Source: Candidatus Sulfotelmatobacter sp.
GTDB taxonomy: Bacteria; Vulcanimicrobiota; Vulcanimicrobiia; Vulcanimicrobiales; Vulcanimicrobiaceae
Assembly (NCBI GenBank): GCA_035504415.1
Contig: DATJRY010000005.1
Span: forward strand, 161,061 to 225,060
Direction of reading: 5' to 3'
DNA: 64,000 nucleotides
Below are positions 61,030 through 64,000 of the stretch, one piece after another (the first letter of the stretch is position 1; every line of letters begins with the position of its first letter). Under the pieces are notes generated by a model. The model was not told the DNA's origin. It did no database searches and worked only from the letters and a program-made list of their open reading frames with translations. Both the position numbers and the translations under genes were made by a program.

Positions 61030-62307
61030 TCATACGCGGCTCACGCGCACCGGCGTGTAGTTCTCGCGTGGAACGACGGGCTCTCCCCCGATGATCGCTG
61101 CCGCGCGACCGCTGTCGGCGTCGTCGCACGCGCCGGCGGCGAACTCGCCGCCGACCGCCGAGACGATGCGAAAGTAGTCGTCGGGCGCGCGGCGTTTCGC
61201 GCGCGGCAGCATCTCGGCACAGTACGTCTCCTGCGCGGCCTGGTGGTCGCAAGCGCGGAAGATCCCCGGCTGCGCCTTGGCGGCGTCGTAGCGGTAGCCT
61301 TCGAAGGCGTGGACGAGCGCGGCGGTCTCGCTGGTGCCGCACGCGTGCATCCGGTCGACGACGTTGCGGACCGCCATGTAGCCCAGATACTGGCGCCAGT
61401 TGGGTGGAAACCCCTGGGCGCTCGCGACGAAGCGACGGTACAGCGCCGCCGCGTCGCCGCCCGCGTCCGGTCCCCACACGTAGCCCCACAGCGAGCCGGC
61501 CAGGTCTTCCGCCGGGAAACCGGCCGCGAGCTCGTTCTCGCCGGTGACGCCGGCCGCCAGCATGCGTTTGTTCAGGCCGAACTGCACGAACGCGGTGGCC
61601 GCGTTCTGGGTGTCGGTCCCGCCGTTGAGCAGCAAGAACGCGTCGGCGTCGGTGGCGCGCGCCTTGAGCATGTACGACGAGAAGTCGTTGGTGCCGATCG
61701 GGTGGACGTCCATCCCGGCGACCGCGCCGCCGTGGGCGAGCAAGATCGTGCGCAGCCGGTCGCGCGCGTCCGTGCCGAAGGCGTAGTCGGCGACCAGAAA
61801 ATACCAGCGACGCGCGCGCCGCACCAACTCGGCGCCCAACGCCGTCGTCAGCATCGCCAGCGAACAGGTCTGGCGAAAGCAGACGCGGTTCGCCTTCGCG
61901 CCGGTCATCGCGGTGTCGTGCGTTCCGATGGCCACGTACAGCACGCCGGCCTCCTGTGCGTACGCGGAGAGCGCGTTGCCGACCGCCGACGAGGTGCCCC
62001 CGACGAGCACGTCGACCTTCTCGATCTCCACCAGCCGGCGCGCTTCGGTCAGCGCGACGGCGGGCTTGGTCTGATCGTCGCCGTAGACCAGCTCCCAGCG
62101 CACGCGGCCGCGCGCGTTCGCGTCGCCCAGCGCCAGCTGCGCGCCGTTGCGCTGCGGGAGGCCGCCGACGGCGAACGGTCCGGAGAACGAGTCGACGTAG
62201 CCGATGCGCACCGTCGGCGTCGCCGCAGCGGCTCGCCGCGGCAGCGTGCCGGCAGCGCCGGCGGCGAGCGCGCCGCCCAGAAACGACGATCGCGAGAACT
62301 GCGTCAT
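61030..62307 (-). CDS. ABC transporter substrate-binding protein, branched-chain amino acid (LivJ-like) type
   Basis: 425 residues from ATG 62307. A twin-arginine-like or Sec signal (MTQFSRSSFLGGALAAGAAGTLPRRAAA). Peripla_BP_6 fold: RIGYVDSFSGPFAVGGLPQRNGAQLALGDAN, LVGGTSSAVGNALSAYAQE, YAFGTDARDRL and VRNVVDRMHACGT. It is an orphan: no permease of its own. It sits upstream of urtA on the same strand, 147 bases away, so it could be a second specificity component for the Urt transporter. Confidence 0.82.
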   Translation of the reverse strand: MTQFSRSSFLGGALAAGAAGTLPRRAAAATPTVRIGYVDSFSGPFAVGGLPQRNGAQLALGDANARGRVRWELVYGDDQTKPAVALTEARRLVEIEKVDVLVGGTSSAVGNALSAYAQEAGVLYVAIGTHDTAMTGAKANRVCFRQTCSLAMLTTALGAELVRRARRWYFLVADYAFGTDARDRLRTILLAHGGAVAGMDVHPIGTNDFSSYMLKARATDADAFLLLNGGTDTQNAATAFVQFGLNKRMLAAGVTGENELAAGFPAEDLAGSLWGYVWGPDAGGDAAALYRRFVASAQGFPPNWRQYLGYMAVRNVVDRMHACGTSETAALVHAFEGYRYDAAKAQPGIFRACDHQAAQETYCAEMLPRAKRRAPDDYFRIVSAVGGEFAAGACDDADSGRAAAIIGGEPVVPRENYTPVRVSRV

Positions 62308-62389
62308 GGGCCCCTCTGCGCGCAGACGCACGAGCGGCCCTGCCCGCCGAGGCGAAACCCCGGCCGTTCGGCTCGCGTAGGAACAGATG

Positions 62390-63896
62390 ATGAGGGATCG
62401 CATCGCACTCGGTCTGGCCGCGGCGACGTTCGTGCTGCACGCGGCCGTTGCCGGCCGCTACGATCTCATGCGCGACGAGCTGTACTTCATCGTCTGCGGC
62501 CAGCACCCGGCGTTCGGCTACGCCGACCAGCCGCCGCTGGTGCCGCTGCTCGACGCCGGCCTCTACGCGCTCGGCCATCACGTGTGGGTCGTGCGAATCC
62601 CGGCCGTGCTCGCCGCCGCGGCGCTGGTCTGGCTGACCGTTCGCTTCGCGCGCGTGCTGGGCGGCGGTGACGGCGCCGCCTGGGCCGCCGGCATCGCGGC
62701 CGCGATCGCGCCGTTCTTCCTCGGCATCCCGGCGACGATGAACACGACGGTGTTCGAGCCGCTGGTCTGGACCGCGGTCGCATACGGCCTCTCCCGCGCC
62801 GCGATCCTCAACGACCGCCGCGCACCGATCTGGGCCGGGATCGTGGCCGGCATCGGTCTCGAGGCGAAGTACGCCGGCCTTTCGTGGCTGATCGCGCTCG
62901 GCGTCGGCGCGCTGCTGACCCGCGAGCGGCGACTGCTGGCGTGGCCCCAGCTCTGGCTCGGCATCGGCCTGGCGTTCGTCATCGCGGTACCGTCGGTGCT
63001 CTGGCAAGCCGCGAACCACTGGCCGTTCCTCGAGCTGCTGGCCGCGACGAAAGCCAAGAACATCGCGACGAGCCCGGCCGCGTTCCTGTTGCACCAAGTC
63101 TTCGTGATGGACCCGCTGCTGGCGCCGATTTGGATCGCCGGCATCATCGCGCCGTTCGTCGATCGCACCTTGGCCCGCGCGCGCTTCCTGGCGCTCGCGT
63201 TCGTCGTCGTCACGATCACGCTGCTGGTCACGCCGAGCAAAGACTACTATCTCGCCGCCGCCTACCCGACGGTGCTGGCGATCGGCAGCGTCGCCCTTCG
63301 AGCGCGTCATCCGCAACGCGATCGTGCGCGGCGCATACCTGGCGGCGGCCATCGCCCTGGCCGCGCTCGGTGCGCCCCTCGCGCTCCCGCTGCTCTCGCC
63401 GCCGGCGCTGATCGAGTACGAACAGCGCACACATCTCGCGCAGCGCCCGCAAGAGAAATCCGGCGTCGGCGCGCTGCTCCCGCAAGTGTTCGCCGACGAG
63501 CTGGGCTGGCGCGACATGGCCCGCCAAGTCGCGGCAGCGTGGGCCACGCTGCCGCCGGACGTGCGCGCGCACACGTCGATCGTGACGCAGAACTACGGCG
63601 AGGCCGGCGCGCTCGAGCTCTACGGCGAACCGCTCGGCCTGCCACCCCCACTCAGCGGCCACGATCAATTCTATCTCTGGGGCCTACGCGGCCAGAACCC
63701 CGATTCGGTACTCCTCATCGACGCGCCGGGCAACATGCTTCCCGACCCCGCCGCGCACTGCGCGCACTGGCGCGTCCTCGGCAAGCTCTTCTCCCCCTAC
63801 GCCATGCCCTACGAAAACGAGCGCACGATGCTCTTGTGCGAGCACGCCCACCCCTCGCTAGCAACAGCCTGGCCGAAGCTCAAACATTTCGAGTAG
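62390..63896 (+). pseudogene. PMT/ArnT-like (GT39/83) membrane glycosyltransferase, interrupted by a one-base frameshift
   Basis: The first frame starts at ATG 62390 (AGGA eight bases upstream) and gives ~303 residues with the family motif YDLMRDELYFIV near the N-terminus, PLLDAGLYALG and about eight membrane helices, then YYLAAAYPTVLAIGSVAL. At about 63297 homology moves to a second frame (ERVIRNAIVRGAYLAAAIAL...) that runs to a TAG at 63894-63896 and contains a soluble C-terminal domain. The junction matches a single extra base in CCCTTCG. The first frame otherwise stays open to the window edge, a reading-frame artefact of high GC. Real lesion or error cannot be told apart. Confidence 0.78.
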
Positions 63897-63951
63897 CGAA
63901 GACGCCCCATAACCATCATGCCGGGCGAGCGGCGCCGCACCACCCACGCCG

Positions 63952-64000
63952 GGGCCTTTTCCGCGAGCGAAGGCCCGGAAGGCCGAGAGCGACGCGGAAA
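63952..64000. repeat. Inverted repeat at the right edge, truncated
   Basis: TTTCCGCG (63958-63965) pairs with CGCGGAAA (63993-64000) around a G/A-rich loop containing GAAGGCCCGGAAGGCC. The left arm continues outward as GGGGCCT, so the right arm may extend beyond the window. It is in the 3' gap after the glycosyltransferase and could be a transcription terminator or a palindromic repeat element. Confidence 0.45.

Noticed and set aside
60958..62670. Plus-strand open frame over the second binding-protein gene
   Set aside because: Antisense shadow; the minus strand has a full binding-protein fold and signal peptide.
1..64000. tRNA, rRNA, CRISPR, IS elements or prophage
   Set aside because: Searched by eye and none seen; coding genes and short gaps account for nearly all of the window.

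Overview
This is a very GC-rich, densely coding segment of a bacterial chromosome. GTG starts are frequent, and neighbouring genes often overlap by four bases (GTGA or ATGA). A TonB-dependent receptor, a lipoprotein signal and periplasmic binding proteins point to a diderm cell. A stressosome module beside aromatic-degradation genes and lipoproteins of unknown function would fit a deep-branching soil lineage such as Eremiobacterota/Vulcanimicrobiota. That assignment is inference; no rRNA or other taxonomic marker is present. I saw no tRNA, rRNA, CRISPR array, insertion sequence or phage gene, and no gene-free stretch longer than about 280 bases.

Layout. 1-1544: 3'-truncated feruloyl-CoA synthase. 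1604-5060: a two-gene unit encoding a PKD-domain protein and a permuted-papain-like protein, neither with a signal peptide. 5268-11320: a stressosome operon in the order rsbR, rsbS, rsbT, an RsbT/RsbX-type fusion, a hybrid histidine kinase and a receiver-SpoIIE phosphatase. 11497-14613: an aromatic-acid MFS transporter, a MarR regulator and a PhzS-like flavin monooxygenase. 14645-19768: a PAS-GAF-SpoIIE-ATPase protein, MsrC and a SulP-STAS-cNMP transporter. 19829-27908: an OPT transporter, a ketopantoate-reductase-like enzyme, a PaiB-like protein, a second flavoprotein, a serine hydrolase and a frameshifted membrane winged-helix regulator.

27914-35239 is an acyl-CoA and uptake operon: IclR, an SsuABC-type ABC transporter, a crotonase, a thiolase-fold protein with its OB-fold partner, and a CoA ligase. 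35376-38676 is an iron locus (TonB receptor, Bfd, Bfr). The TonB and bfd genes are each preceded by a TTAGG-N4-CCTAA palindrome that resembles part of a DtxR/IdeR box. 39246-51998 is a ten-gene, fully overlapping operon: UbiD decarboxylase, IclR, three-subunit molybdenum hydroxylase, CoA ligase, crotonase, aldehyde dehydrogenase, MFS transporter and a ThDP enzyme. It looks like an aromatic-acid catabolic pathway with its own uptake and control. A GTTTCG-N5-CGAAAC palindrome lies just upstream.

52273-56270: BluB, an atypical Nramp-like transporter, then a structured leader and a lipoprotein. 56260-60882: urtEDCBA, a urea-type ABC transporter with no urease genes in view. 61030-63896: another ABC binding protein and a frameshifted membrane glycosyltransferase. 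An inverted repeat runs off the right edge.

Main themes are uptake and breakdown of plant-derived aromatics, iron handling, and stress signalling through partner-switching phosphatases. The points most worth testing are the ten-gene UbiD/molybdenum-hydroxylase operon, the shared iron-box motif, the stressosome with Thr at the RsbS phospho-site, a bacterioferritin lacking one ferroxidase ligand, a Cys-less thiolase/OB pair, and two single-base frameshifts.
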